Source of the DNA: Candidatus Zixiibacteriota bacterium
Lineage (GTDB): Bacteria; Zixibacteria; MSB-5A5; GN15; FEB-12
Reading direction: 5' to 3'
DNA length: 8,152 nucleotides
Assembly: GCA_023700785.1 (NCBI GenBank)
Contig: JAMPYH010000107.1
Location: forward strand, 1-8,152
In this document: piece by piece, positions 1 to 5,464 of the stretch
Position numbering within the stretch: position 1 is the stretch's first letter
Layout: each line of letters begins with the position of its first letter
The notes under the pieces: generated by a model
Seen by the model: the letters and a program-made list of their open reading frames with translations, nothing else
Told to the model about the DNA's origin: nothing
Databases searched by the model: none
Position numbers and translations under genes: made by a program

Positions 1-95
1 ACCTGAAGTTCCCGTAACAGATCAAGCGAATCAGCCTCGCTGATTCGCTTGATCGCGTCTTGCTCGATATGGGAAACCTCGTCCAGAATAGACAT
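1..95 (-). CDS. pheS: Phenylalanyl-tRNA synthetase alpha subunit, N-terminal fragment (cut by window edge)
   Basis: This frame opens with ATG at 95..93 and stays open to the window edge, giving 31 codons that begin MSILDEVSHIEQDAIKRISE and end LLRELQ. The start of PheS is usually a helical, coiled-coil-like tRNA-binding segment leading into a conserved Leu-x-x-Leu-x-hydrophobic run before the LGKKG motif; here 'LLREL' just reaches that point. PheS pairs with PheT to charge tRNA-Phe in the cytoplasm. The assignment rests mainly on position: the gene follows rplT by 19 nt in the widely conserved order infC-rpmI-rplT-pheS. The ribosome site is modest, with CAGGG about ten nt before the ATG. An unusual perfect inverted repeat lies inside this fragment at 20-54. 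The catalytic domain is outside the window, so its state cannot be judged. Confidence 0.8.
   Translation of the reverse strand, partial: MSILDEVSHIEQDAIKRISEADSLDLLRELQ
20..54 (-). repeat. Perfect 16-bp inverted repeat inside the pheS coding start
   Basis: Bases 20-35 and 39-54 are exact reverse complements, separated by three bases (36-38). On the coding strand the left arm reads GATCAAGCGAATCAGC and the right arm GCTGATTCGCTTGATC, around a GAG loop; a five-base loop is physically likelier. It lies 41 nt downstream of the pheS start and encodes residues around Ile15 to Asp25 without breaking the frame. No U-run follows it, so it is not an ordinary intrinsic terminator. The mRNA should fold here. 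Whether the fold has a function is unknown. Confidence 0.85.
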
Positions 96-114
96 AGCGA
101 GGAACCCTGTCTGG

Positions 115-465
115 CTACTTGCCGGCGGCGATATTGGCGAGATTGGTGAAGGTCGCCATATCGCGAGCGGCGATATCGGCCAGCACCTTGCGGTCGAGCG
201 TCACTCCGGCCTGACTGAGACCATGCATGAACTTCGAATAATTCGTGCCGCAGAGCGCCGCCGCCGCGGAGATACGGGTGATCCAGAGCGCGCGGAACTC
301 GCGCTTTTTAGCGCGACGGTCGCGATAAGCGTAGCGCATGCCACGATGCACCGTCTCGAGCGCGGTGCGATACAGCCGGCTCCGGCCGCTGAAGTTACCT
401 TTGGCCCGCTGAAGGACCTTCTTGTGTCGCCGGTGGGCGGCGACGTTGTTTGTTGCGCGAGGCAT
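115..465 (-). CDS. rplT: 50S ribosomal protein L20
   Basis: The product is a 116-residue basic protein of normal L20 length. It starts MPRATNNVAAHRRHKKVL and carries the family's long basic N-terminal helix with the 'AKGNFSGRSRLYRTA' region (about residues 21-35). The globular C-terminal part (about 60-116) includes 'REFRALWITRISAA' and 'YSKFMHGL'. L20 binds 23S rRNA and is needed early in large-subunit assembly. The ATG at 465 is preceded by a strong ribosome site, AAGGAG, about ten nt upstream. It lies 30 nt after rpmI and 19 nt before pheS, inside the translation operon. In enteric bacteria and Firmicutes L20 represses its own operon by binding leader RNA; I did not identify such a leader element here. 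Confidence 0.97.
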   Translation of the reverse strand: MPRATNNVAAHRRHKKVLQRAKGNFSGRSRLYRTALETVHRGMRYAYRDRRAKKREFRALWITRISAAAALCGTNYSKFMHGLSQAGVTLDRKVLADIAARDMATFTNLANIAAGK

Positions 466-495
466 CTATCTAGTTCTCCTTTTCGATCTTCCGAT

Positions 496-693
496 TTAAT
501 CGTTCGGCAACATCCGCTCAACACGCTTCTGGTCGGTCTTGTGGACCATGCCATGCTTGCGCAGCTGGCGAACACGTTTCGGGCTCATCTTGGTCTGGAT
601 GTGCGACCGATACGCCTTTTTGTGTTTGATCTTGCCGCTGGCGGTCTTTTTGAACCGCTTGGCCGCCCCTTTGTTCGTTTTGATCTTCGGCAT
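496..693 (-). CDS. rpmI: 50S ribosomal protein L35
   Basis: This 65-residue, very basic protein has the normal length and features of L35: it starts MPKIKTNKGAAKRFKKTASG, then 'KIKHKKAYRSHI' (about residues 21-32), and ends with the conserved 'KRVERMLP' type tail. L35 is a component of the large ribosomal subunit. The ATG at 693 is preceded by AGAGGA about five nt upstream. It follows infC by 50 nt and precedes rplT by 30 nt, the usual infC-rpmI-rplT order, and is almost certainly cotranscribed with both. Neighbouring frames that overlap it on either strand show no family character. Confidence 0.97.
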   Translation of the reverse strand: MPKIKTNKGAAKRFKKTASGKIKHKKAYRSHIQTKMSPKRVRQLRKHGMVHKTDQKRVERMLPND

Positions 694-743
694 CTGAATC
701 CTCTATGCTCGTTTCTCTTACATTCGAATCGCTAACGTCACGT

Positions 744-1376
744 TCAGGACTGGCTGGCCTGGTCGGACTCGCCTTCATCTTCTGTTTGTGCCGGTTTGTC
801 CGGCTTCTTATCGCCTTTATCTTTTGGCTGCGGCGTCCGCTGCGCCTGCATCTTGCGAATCACTTCCGGTCTCGGGCTCATCACCATGCTGAGCATGTTC
901 CCTTCCATCTTCGGCGGAACATCCAACTGGGCGACGTCTTCCAGCTCCTTGATGATCTGCTGGATGATGGTATGTCCGAACTCCTGGTGCGCCATCTCGC
1001 GTCCGCGGAACTGGACAAACACCTTCACCTTGGAACCGGATTCAAGAAACTCGCGCACATGCTTGGTCTTGAAGTCGAAATCATGATCGTCGATCTTCGG
1101 CCGGTAGCGCATTTCTTTCAATTGGAAAGTATGCTGCTTTTTCTTGGCGATCTTCTCCTTCTTGGAAAGCTCATACTTGTACTTTCCAAAATCCATGATC
1201 CGGCAGACCGGCGGTCGGCTGGTCGGCGCGACCTCAACCAGGTCAAGACCAAGGTCGCGGGCGCGGTCAAGCGCTTCGCGGGTCGGTACGATACCGACCT
1301 GTTCACCATTCGCGCCGATCAAGCGTATCGGCGTCACTCGGATCCGGTCATTGACCCGCACGTCCTTACTGGCGAT
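744..1376 (-). CDS. infC: Translation initiation factor IF-3, probable AUC start
   Basis: IF-3 binds the 30S subunit, prevents premature 50S joining and proofreads the start codon. The N-domain (about residues 8-75) has 'RLIGANGEQVGIV' and the signature 'RPPVCRIMDFGKYKYE' at 54-69. A lysine-rich linker follows, then the C-domain (about 83-170) with 'FRGREMAHQEFG'. A charged tail of about 40 residues (171-210) extends past the usual end. Start choice: the frame has no ATG between the in-frame stop at 1433..1431 and the first GTG at 1361, and that GTG has only AAGGA one nt before it. ATC at 1376..1374 sits five nt after GAGGAGG (1388..1382) and adds IASKD before VRVND. Rare AUU/AUC/AUA starts are established for infC and underlie its autoregulation. 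If GTG is used, the protein is 205 residues. The gap after thrS is 14 nt. Confidence 0.95.
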   Translation of the reverse strand: MASKDVRVNDRIRVTPIRLIGANGEQVGIVPTREALDRARDLGLDLVEVAPTSRPPVCRIMDFGKYKYELSKKEKIAKKKQHTFQLKEMRYRPKIDDHDFDFKTKHVREFLESGSKVKVFVQFRGREMAHQEFGHTIIQQIIKELEDVAQLDVPPKMEGNMLSMVMSPRPEVIRKMQAQRTPQPKDKGDKKPDKPAQTEDEGESDQASQS

Positions 1377-1381
1377 AGTTT

Positions 1382-1388
1382 CCTCCTC
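1382..1388 (-). promoter_or_regulatory. infC ribosome binding site that decides an AUC start
   Basis: GAGGAGG lies wholly in the gap between the thrS stop codon (1393..1391) and infC. It is a near-perfect Shine-Dalgarno sequence, with five nt (AAACT) to the ATC at 1376. The same site would be 20 nt from the GTG at 1361, too far for normal use. It therefore argues for the non-canonical start codon. Confidence 0.8.
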
Positions 1389-1390
1389 GG

Positions 1391-3328
1391 TTACGCATGA
1401 GTGGACCGCTCCAATCCTTTGGACGCGACCTCAGCGAGCAACATCGCCACCGCGTCATCCAGAGATTTTGTCCCCAGGTCGCCGGAGCCATGCTTGCGCA
1501 CTGCCACAGTATTCTGTTCAGCCTCGCGGCCGCCTATGACAAACATATATGGCACCTTGAGAACTTCCGCGTCGCGGATCTTGGCGCCGATCTTCTCCGA
1601 ACGTTCATCCAAGGACGCCCGGATATTAAGTTTCTTCAATCGCTCTATCACCGACTGACCGTACGCGTTGGCGGCGTCGGTGATCGGCAGAACTTTCACC
1701 TGAGTCGGCGCGAGCCACAGCGGGAAGTTTCCGGCATAGTGCTCGATCAACACCCCGAAGAATCGTTCAATCGAACCGAGCAACGCTCGATGGATCATGA
1801 ACGGGCGCTTGTGCTGGCCATCCGGACCGACATAGGTGAGGTCGAAACGTTCCGGCAGGTTGAAGTCAAACTGGATAGTGGAACACTGCCAGCTTCGACC
1901 CAACGCGTCCTTGATCTTGATATCGATCTTGGGGCCGTAGAACGCGCCTCCGCCCTCGTCCACCTGATATTTCAACCCAGATCCGTCGAGTGTCCTGCGC
2001 AATCCCTCCTGGGCTCTTACCCAGTCGGCAGGGTCGCCCACGGCCTTTTCGGGGCGGGTCGAAAGATACACCTCAAAGTCGCTAAAGCCAAACGATTTCA
2101 GTATGTGCAGGCAGAAGTCCACCAGCCAGTTCAGCTCGGCTTCCATCCCTTCCTGGGACACGAAATGGTGGGCGTCATCCTGCGTAAAGCCGCGGACGCG
2201 CATCAATCCGTGTAACGTACCGGCGCGCTCAAAGCGATAGACTGTCCCCAATTCCGCCCAGCGCAACGGGAGATCGCGATAGGACCAGAGGCGATTCTTG
2301 TACATCTGAATATGGAACGGACAGTTCATCGGCTTCAGTTGAAACAGCCGCTCCTCCGCTTCCAGCGGGCTAAACATCGATTCAGAATAAAACCCGGTAT
2401 GACCTGACTTATGCCAAAGATCCACATTGGCTATATGCGGTGAAAAGACCAGTTCATAGCCGTTGTTCAGATGCTCGGACCGCCAGAAGTTCTCCACCTC
2501 CACCCTGATCCTGGATCCCTTGGGGAGCCAGAGGATCAAACCCGGGCCGACTTCGTCGGTTATGGTGTATAGCTCAAGCTGCTTGCCGATGACCCGATGG
2601 TCGCGCTTTTTCGCTTCCTCCAACCGGTGGAGATATTCCTCGAGCAGCTGCCTTTTGGGAAACGAAATGCCGTAAATTCGCTGCAGCATCTTGTTTTTTT
2701 CATCGCCGCGCCAGTACGCTCCCGAAGTCGCGGTGAGCTTGAAGGCTTTGACTACGCCGGTCCGCGGTATATGCGGGCCGCGACAGAGATCTTCGAACTT
2801 CGACTGATAGTAGAACGTGACCGTATCGTCGGCGATCCCTTCAAGTAACTCGACTTTATAGACCGCCTGACGATCTTTAAAATACTCGATCGCTTCCCTG
2901 CGATCTTTCACTTCGCATCGGAAGGGCGCGTCCTCGGCGACGATCTTCGCCATCTCAGATTCGATCTTCGCGAGGTCTTCGGGAGAGAACGGCTTTTCAA
3001 CTTCGAAATCGTAATACCAGCCTTCGTCGATCGGCGGACCGATCGCCAGCTTGGCGTTCGGGAACACAGCGAGCACTGCCTGCGCCATGATGTGCGACGA
3101 CGAATGCCAGAACACCGTCTTCCCGTCCGGGTGATCAAAGGTCAGGATCTCGACCGGAGCGTCCTTGGGGATCGGATATGACAAATCCCGCACGATCCCA
3201 TCAACCTTCACCGCGATCGCTTCTTTAGCCAAACGCGGCGAGATCGATTCGGCGATCTGATAGCCGGTGGTGCCGGAGTCAAACCCCCTGGTCGAACCAT
3301 CGGGAAACTTGATCTGAACCTGTGACAT
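1391..3328 (-). CDS. thrS: Threonyl-tRNA synthetase
   Basis: This complete 645-residue class II synthetase attaches threonine to tRNA-Thr in the cytoplasm. The domains in order are an N-terminal TGS domain (about 1-65), the editing domain that removes mischarged serine (about 70-230), the catalytic core (about 245-535) and the anticodon-binding domain (about 540-640). The editing-site residues are all present: His75, His79, Cys182 and His186. The zinc ligands are visible as Cys336 (MNCPFH), His387 (DDAHHF) and His513 (MIHRAL), matching E. coli Cys334, His385 and His511 with a constant shift of two. Motif 2 appears around 'RFERAGTLHGLMRVRGF'. The ATG at 3328 gives a normal TGS start, though its ribosome site (AGAAAG) is weak. 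The gene lies 69 nt after tRNA-Val and 14 nt before infC. I see no T-box. Confidence 0.98.
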   Translation of the reverse strand: MSQVQIKFPDGSTRGFDSGTTGYQIAESISPRLAKEAIAVKVDGIVRDLSYPIPKDAPVEILTFDHPDGKTVFWHSSSHIMAQAVLAVFPNAKLAIGPPIDEGWYYDFEVEKPFSPEDLAKIESEMAKIVAEDAPFRCEVKDRREAIEYFKDRQAVYKVELLEGIADDTVTFYYQSKFEDLCRGPHIPRTGVVKAFKLTATSGAYWRGDEKNKMLQRIYGISFPKRQLLEEYLHRLEEAKKRDHRVIGKQLELYTITDEVGPGLILWLPKGSRIRVEVENFWRSEHLNNGYELVFSPHIANVDLWHKSGHTGFYSESMFSPLEAEERLFQLKPMNCPFHIQMYKNRLWSYRDLPLRWAELGTVYRFERAGTLHGLMRVRGFTQDDAHHFVSQEGMEAELNWLVDFCLHILKSFGFSDFEVYLSTRPEKAVGDPADWVRAQEGLRRTLDGSGLKYQVDEGGGAFYGPKIDIKIKDALGRSWQCSTIQFDFNLPERFDLTYVGPDGQHKRPFMIHRALLGSIERFFGVLIEHYAGNFPLWLAPTQVKVLPITDAANAYGQSVIERLKKLNIRASLDERSEKIGAKIRDAEVLKVPYMFVIGGREAEQNTVAVRKHGSGDLGTKSLDDAVAMLLAEVASKGLERSTHA

Positions 3329-3347
3329 TATAACTTTCTAAACAAAC

Positions 3348-3388
3348 GCGGGTCACCCGGGAGCAATCACTCTCAACAGGATCCCCGC
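3348..3388 (-). other. thrS leader with two mutually exclusive pairings
   Basis: Between the tRNA 3' end and thrS, GCGGG at 3388..3384 can pair with CCCGC at 3352..3348. The second arm also belongs to the local palindrome CGGGTGACCCG at 3359..3349. The two folds cannot coexist. The stems are short (4-5 bp), so this may be chance; there is no U-run to make a terminator. Confidence 0.25.
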
Positions 3389-3397
3389 AGAATCAAA

Positions 3398-3474
3398 TGG
3401 TGGGCGATACTGGAATTGAACCAGTGACCCCTTGCATGTCAAGCAAGTACTCTAACCATCTGAGCTAATCGCCC
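3398..3474 (-). tRNA. tRNA-Val (anticodon GAC), CCA encoded
   Basis: The minus strand folds into a complete cloverleaf of 77 nt including an encoded CCA end (3400..3398). The acceptor stem pairs GGGCGAT with ATCGCCC, and the D-arm begins TAGCTCAG. The anticodon stem CTTGC/GCAAG encloses the loop TTGACAT, giving anticodon GAC (3440..3438), which reads valine codons GUC and GUU. The T-arm is ACTGG-TTCAATT-CCAGT. It has its own strong upstream promoter and lies 69 nt before thrS with no terminator evident between them, so tRNA and thrS may share a primary transcript. Confidence 0.98.
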
Positions 3475-3491
3475 ATCTACTATCGATTTAC

Positions 3492-3515
3492 CTGTCTTTC
3501 GGAAATCCGAGACAG
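3492..3515 (-). other. Hairpin in the tRNA-Val 5' leader
   Basis: CTGTC at 3515..3511 and TCGGA at 3510..3506 pair with TCCGA at 3503..3499 and GACAG at 3496..3492. The fold is interrupted only by a two-base AA bulge and capped by a small loop. It begins where transcription from the promoter just upstream should start, and ends about 17 nt before the mature tRNA. It could protect the 5' end or guide leader processing; that role is inference. Confidence 0.45.
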
Positions 3516-3520
3516 ACCGC

Positions 3521-3549
3521 AAAATATAGGGCAATCGCTACTCTGTCAA
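3521..3549 (-). promoter_or_regulatory. Sigma-70-type promoter for tRNA-Val and thrS operon
   Basis: A consensus -35 box TTGACA lies at 3549..3544. Two overlapping -10 choices follow: TATATT (3528..3523, spacer 15) or TATTTT (3526..3521, spacer 17). An A-tract (AAAAAA) sits just upstream of the -35 box, like an UP element. The -10 box is followed by GCGG, a GC-rich discriminator of the kind seen at growth-rate and stringently controlled stable RNA promoters. Predicted start is near 3514, about 40 nt before the tRNA. Confidence 0.7.
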
Positions 3550-3577
3550 CAGATTTTTTGGGGGTAGGTTCCAGACA

Positions 3578-3600
3578 AACCCGTTACAAAATAACAGGTT
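3578..3600 (-). terminator. Weak hairpin that may end the flagellar/HDOD transcript
   Basis: AACCTGTTA at 3600..3592 pairs with TAACGGGTT at 3586..3578 (nine pairs, one of them G-U) around a five-base loop, TTTTG. It lies about 90 nt after the HDOD stop and before the tRNA promoter, where a terminator is expected. No clean U-run follows, so intrinsic termination is doubtful. Nothing else in 3475-3689 looks coding. Confidence 0.25.
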
Positions 3601-3689
3601 AACTCTTACTTTGGGTGTGAGACCGATGGAGCCCTATTGACAGAGCAGAATGGAGACTGGAGAAGGGATGGGCTCGCAGGCGATAATGC

Positions 3690-4577
3690 TCAGCTGATGC
3701 CGACCATCTGCATGAAGGTTTCCGCCTTCATATACTCCTGGCGAAGCGCTTCTCCGAAACTCTTAAGGTCGGCTTCAGTCACCTGCATATGCTCCAACGC
3801 GCCGGCTTCAAGTCCGCCCACGAGATTACAATCATCTCGATCATAAAATGTCACCTTGGCAAGATAATCGGCAATATGGACGACATAGATGATCGGATCT
3901 TTGAGAGGTGCGGCCGAAGGGTGGTGGTGAAAGGTGATAGACTCACCCAGTGTCTGGGGTAATTTCCACTGCACCGCCAGTAGCGCGCCGATCTGCGAGT
4001 GCGTGTAGCCCAGCGTTTGCTCTTCGATCTCGTAGGAGGCGGCGTTAGGGTTGAGTACTCGCGCGTCTTTGATCTTTGCGTATTCCTGCGGAAGAAAGCA
4101 GGCTATCACTATCTTGCCGATATCGTGCAGCAATCCGGCGGAGAAGGCTGAGTCCGGATCGACCGTGCCGTTCTTGCGAAGTTGTTTCGCGAGAATACGA
4201 CTGCAAAACGCGGTCGCCAGCGAGTGACGCCAGAACTTGTCCTGGAAGTCAGGATCGACATCCTTCCCCTTGAACATATCCAGCACAGAAGCGGAAAGGA
4301 CCAGGTTCTTGATCGCTTCCAATCCAACGATCACCACCGCCTGTTTGACCGAATCGATCTCGCGGGTCAGGCCATAAAACGCGGAGTTGGTCAGCTTGAG
4401 TACTTTGACCGACATCGCCGGATCTTCTGCCAGGATCGCCGCGATCTGATTCGCGGAAACCTTGGGATCATTGATCACCTTTTGGATCTGGTGAAAGACG
4501 ACCGGCGGGGTCGGCAGATTGCGGATATTGGAAACAACCTGACGGACTTTGTTGTCAACGGCGACGGCGGTGGTCAT
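3690..4577 (-). CDS. HDOD-domain signalling protein
   Basis: The 295-residue product is almost entirely one HDOD domain, a relative of the HD/HD-GYP metal-dependent phosphohydrolases. The N-terminal 'LPTPPVVFHQIQKVINDP' (21-38) and 'ILAEDPAMSVKVLKLTNSAFYG' (48-69) are typical HDOD features. Candidate metal ligands in HD order are His118 (WRHSL), His151-Asp152 (LLHDIGK), His193 (THSQIGA), His217-His218 (FHHHP) and Asp237 (HIADYL). There is no GYP signature, no receiver or output domain, no signal peptide and no membrane segment, so it is probably cytoplasmic. HDOD proteins act in bacterial signalling, including motility and chemotaxis control, but their biochemical role is poorly defined. It begins 21 nt after flgM with GAAGAG six nt before the ATG, and so probably belongs to the flagellar operon. 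The family is certain; the function is not. Confidence 0.93.
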   Translation of the reverse strand: MTTAVAVDNKVRQVVSNIRNLPTPPVVFHQIQKVINDPKVSANQIAAILAEDPAMSVKVLKLTNSAFYGLTREIDSVKQAVVIVGLEAIKNLVLSASVLDMFKGKDVDPDFQDKFWRHSLATAFCSRILAKQLRKNGTVDPDSAFSAGLLHDIGKIVIACFLPQEYAKIKDARVLNPNAASYEIEEQTLGYTHSQIGALLAVQWKLPQTLGESITFHHHPSAAPLKDPIIYVVHIADYLAKVTFYDRDDCNLVGGLEAGALEHMQVTEADLKSFGEALRQEYMKAETFMQMVGIS

Positions 4578-4598
4578 GCGTAACTCTTCCCAGGTTAT

Positions 4599-4925
4599 TT
4601 ACGGTTCCAGATAATCGGCAAGCCGATCGGCGATCGAACGGACCACCTCAGGACGACCGTAGTAGCCGGCCTGTATGCGCTGGCGGATCTCCGCCGCCCG
4701 GTTGCGGCTGATAAGCAGCCTGTCCTTCATCGATGTCTGCAACGACGCCTTATCGATGAGTTCCCGCCGCGTTTTGTCAGCCAGCCGGCTCAGGCGGGCC
4801 GCTGAGGGGTCAACCGAAGTTGTCTGCCTCGGCTTCTCCGGCGCGGCTGATTGAGCCTCTGGGGGCTGCTTCTTCGAAGCAGCTCTTTTCCCGGATTTAC
4901 CGGGGTTGTCAGGTCCGATCTTCAT
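4599..4925 (-). CDS. flgM: FlgM-like anti-sigma-28 factor
   Basis: This 108-residue protein has a FlgM layout: a short 'MKI' start, a long low-complexity charged stretch (about 5-40, rich in Lys, Pro, Ala and Ser) that is probably disordered, and a helical C-terminal half. The family signal is in the last third: 'RNRAAEIRQRIQAGYYGRPEVV' (about 74-95) followed by 'SIADRLADYL', matching the FlgM pattern of R-x-x-x-IxxxIxxGxY and a closing helix. FlgM holds sigma-28 inactive until the hook-basal body is finished and FlgM is exported. The ATG at 4925 follows GAGGTGA, an excellent ribosome site, by three nt. It is downstream of a FlgN-like chaperone, as a FlgM/FlgN pair in reversed order, with a candidate sigma-28 promoter in the gap. 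Overall similarity is modest, so the call rests on C-terminal motif plus context. Confidence 0.75.
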   Translation of the reverse strand: MKIGPDNPGKSGKRAASKKQPPEAQSAAPEKPRQTTSVDPSAARLSRLADKTRRELIDKASLQTSMKDRLLISRNRAAEIRQRIQAGYYGRPEVVRSIADRLADYLEP

Positions 4926-4943
4926 TTCTCACCTCTACTCATC

Positions 4944-4971
4944 CTATCGTCGAGGAACTACCATTGCTTTA
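4944..4971 (-). promoter_or_regulatory. Candidate sigma-28 (FliA) promoter before flgM
   Basis: TAAA at 4971..4968 and GACGATAG at 4951..4944 are separated by 16 nt. The sigma-28 consensus is TAAA, about 15 nt, then GCCGATAA; six of the eight -10 bases match. It lies in the only long gap of the flagellar block, directly before the gene for the sigma-28 inhibitor, where a class 3 promoter is known in enteric bacteria. The predicted start leaves a short leader containing the ribosome site. Confidence 0.45.
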
Positions 4972-5001
4972 ATCAAAAACAGGAGGTCGAATCTCGCGTC
5001 G

Positions 5002-5454
5002 TCATTGCTTCCCATTGACGAACTGCGGAATCGGGTCGTGCTCCTGCAAATAGTTCAGTATTTTGCCGCTGTTTTTCAGGTTCTCAAGTTCCTGCTTGAT
5101 CCGGTCGTGCCGTTCCCGGGCATACCCCTCGTTCTCCTGAACCAGCGAGATATTCTTTTTCACCAGGGTCACGATACAATTGACCAGCTTTTTCACCTCT
5201 GGATGTACAGCCGCGATCCGGAAGGCCGCCGGCTGTCGATCCCGCAGTGTCGCGACTTTCCCCTCCGACTCTCGGATCCGTACATGGCACCGCTCGATCT
5301 CGGTGAACAGGTCAAGCAGATGCTCTTCCTTATTGTATTTGATCAGATCCCGCTGTTTGTCGAGCAGGATATACAGCGATTGGTAGAACGAGTATTCTTC
5401 GTTCAGAGTCTTGATCAAATCACGTTCGAGCTGGCTGATGGCGTTTTGTGACAT
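5002..5454 (-). CDS. flgN: FlgN-like flagellar export chaperone
   Basis: The 150-residue product is predicted to be nearly all helix with strong heptad character and many charged residues. There is no signal peptide or membrane segment. The first part, 'LNEEYSFYQSLYILLDKQRDLIKYNKEEHLLDL' (about 17-49), fits the FlgN-family opening helix in which the protein alternates short hydrophobic and charged groups before a run of E/K residues. A second helix spans about 51-75 and a third, with 'RERHDRIKQELENLKNSGKILNYL', spans about 113-136. FlgN chaperones keep the hook-filament junction proteins FlgK and FlgL ready for export. The ATG at 5454 begins 10 nt after fliS, with TAGGA overlapping the fliS stop codon as ribosome site. 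The family is weakly conserved, so the call leans on position between fliS and flgM. Confidence 0.65.
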   Translation of the reverse strand: MSQNAISQLERDLIKTLNEEYSFYQSLYILLDKQRDLIKYNKEEHLLDLFTEIERCHVRIRESEGKVATLRDRQPAAFRIAAVHPEVKKLVNCIVTLVKKNISLVQENEGYARERHDRIKQELENLKNSGKILNYLQEHDPIPQFVNGKQ

Positions 5455-5464
5455 AGCTCCATTC

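Noticed and set aside
49..735. Long plus-strand open frame (228 codons) opposite rplT and rpmI
   Set aside because: It lies exactly antisense to two unmistakable ribosomal protein genes, shows no family motif, and runs through their intergenic gap. It is a shadow.
705..1400. Plus-strand open frame of 231 codons opposite infC
   Set aside because: The opposite strand encodes a clear IF-3. The plus-strand translation is Leu/Phe/Arg-rich in the way expected from antisense of a Lys/Glu-rich gene, without a recognisable domain.
1397..2215. Plus-strand open frame of 272 codons inside thrS
   Set aside because: It is fully contained within thrS on the other strand, whose catalytic, editing and zinc residues are all present. 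I see no independent evidence for coding on the plus strand.
3327..3332. TATAAT on the minus strand at the thrS start codon
   Set aside because: It overlaps the ATG itself, so a transcript from it would begin inside the gene, past the TGS start. No good -35 box is present at the right distance.
3631..3679. GAGCCC...GGGCTC inverted repeat downstream of the HDOD gene
   Set aside because: The six-base arms are about 36 nt apart with no U-run after them, so neither a terminator nor an operator is convincing.
3637..3846. Small plus-strand frame overlapping the intergenic region and the HDOD 3' end
   Set aside because: It shows no clear ribosome site or family features and mostly lies antisense to the conserved HDOD end, so I do not count it as a gene.
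4622..4631. Ten-base palindrome GCCGATCGGC in flgM
   Set aside because: It is short, inside coding sequence, and expected in a window so rich in GATC. I see no related copies nearby that would suggest an operator.
4906..5451. Plus-strand frame of 181 codons opposite the FlgN-like gene
   Set aside because: It is antisense to a gene that fits the operon in spacing, ribosome site and helical character. The plus-strand product has no identifiable features.
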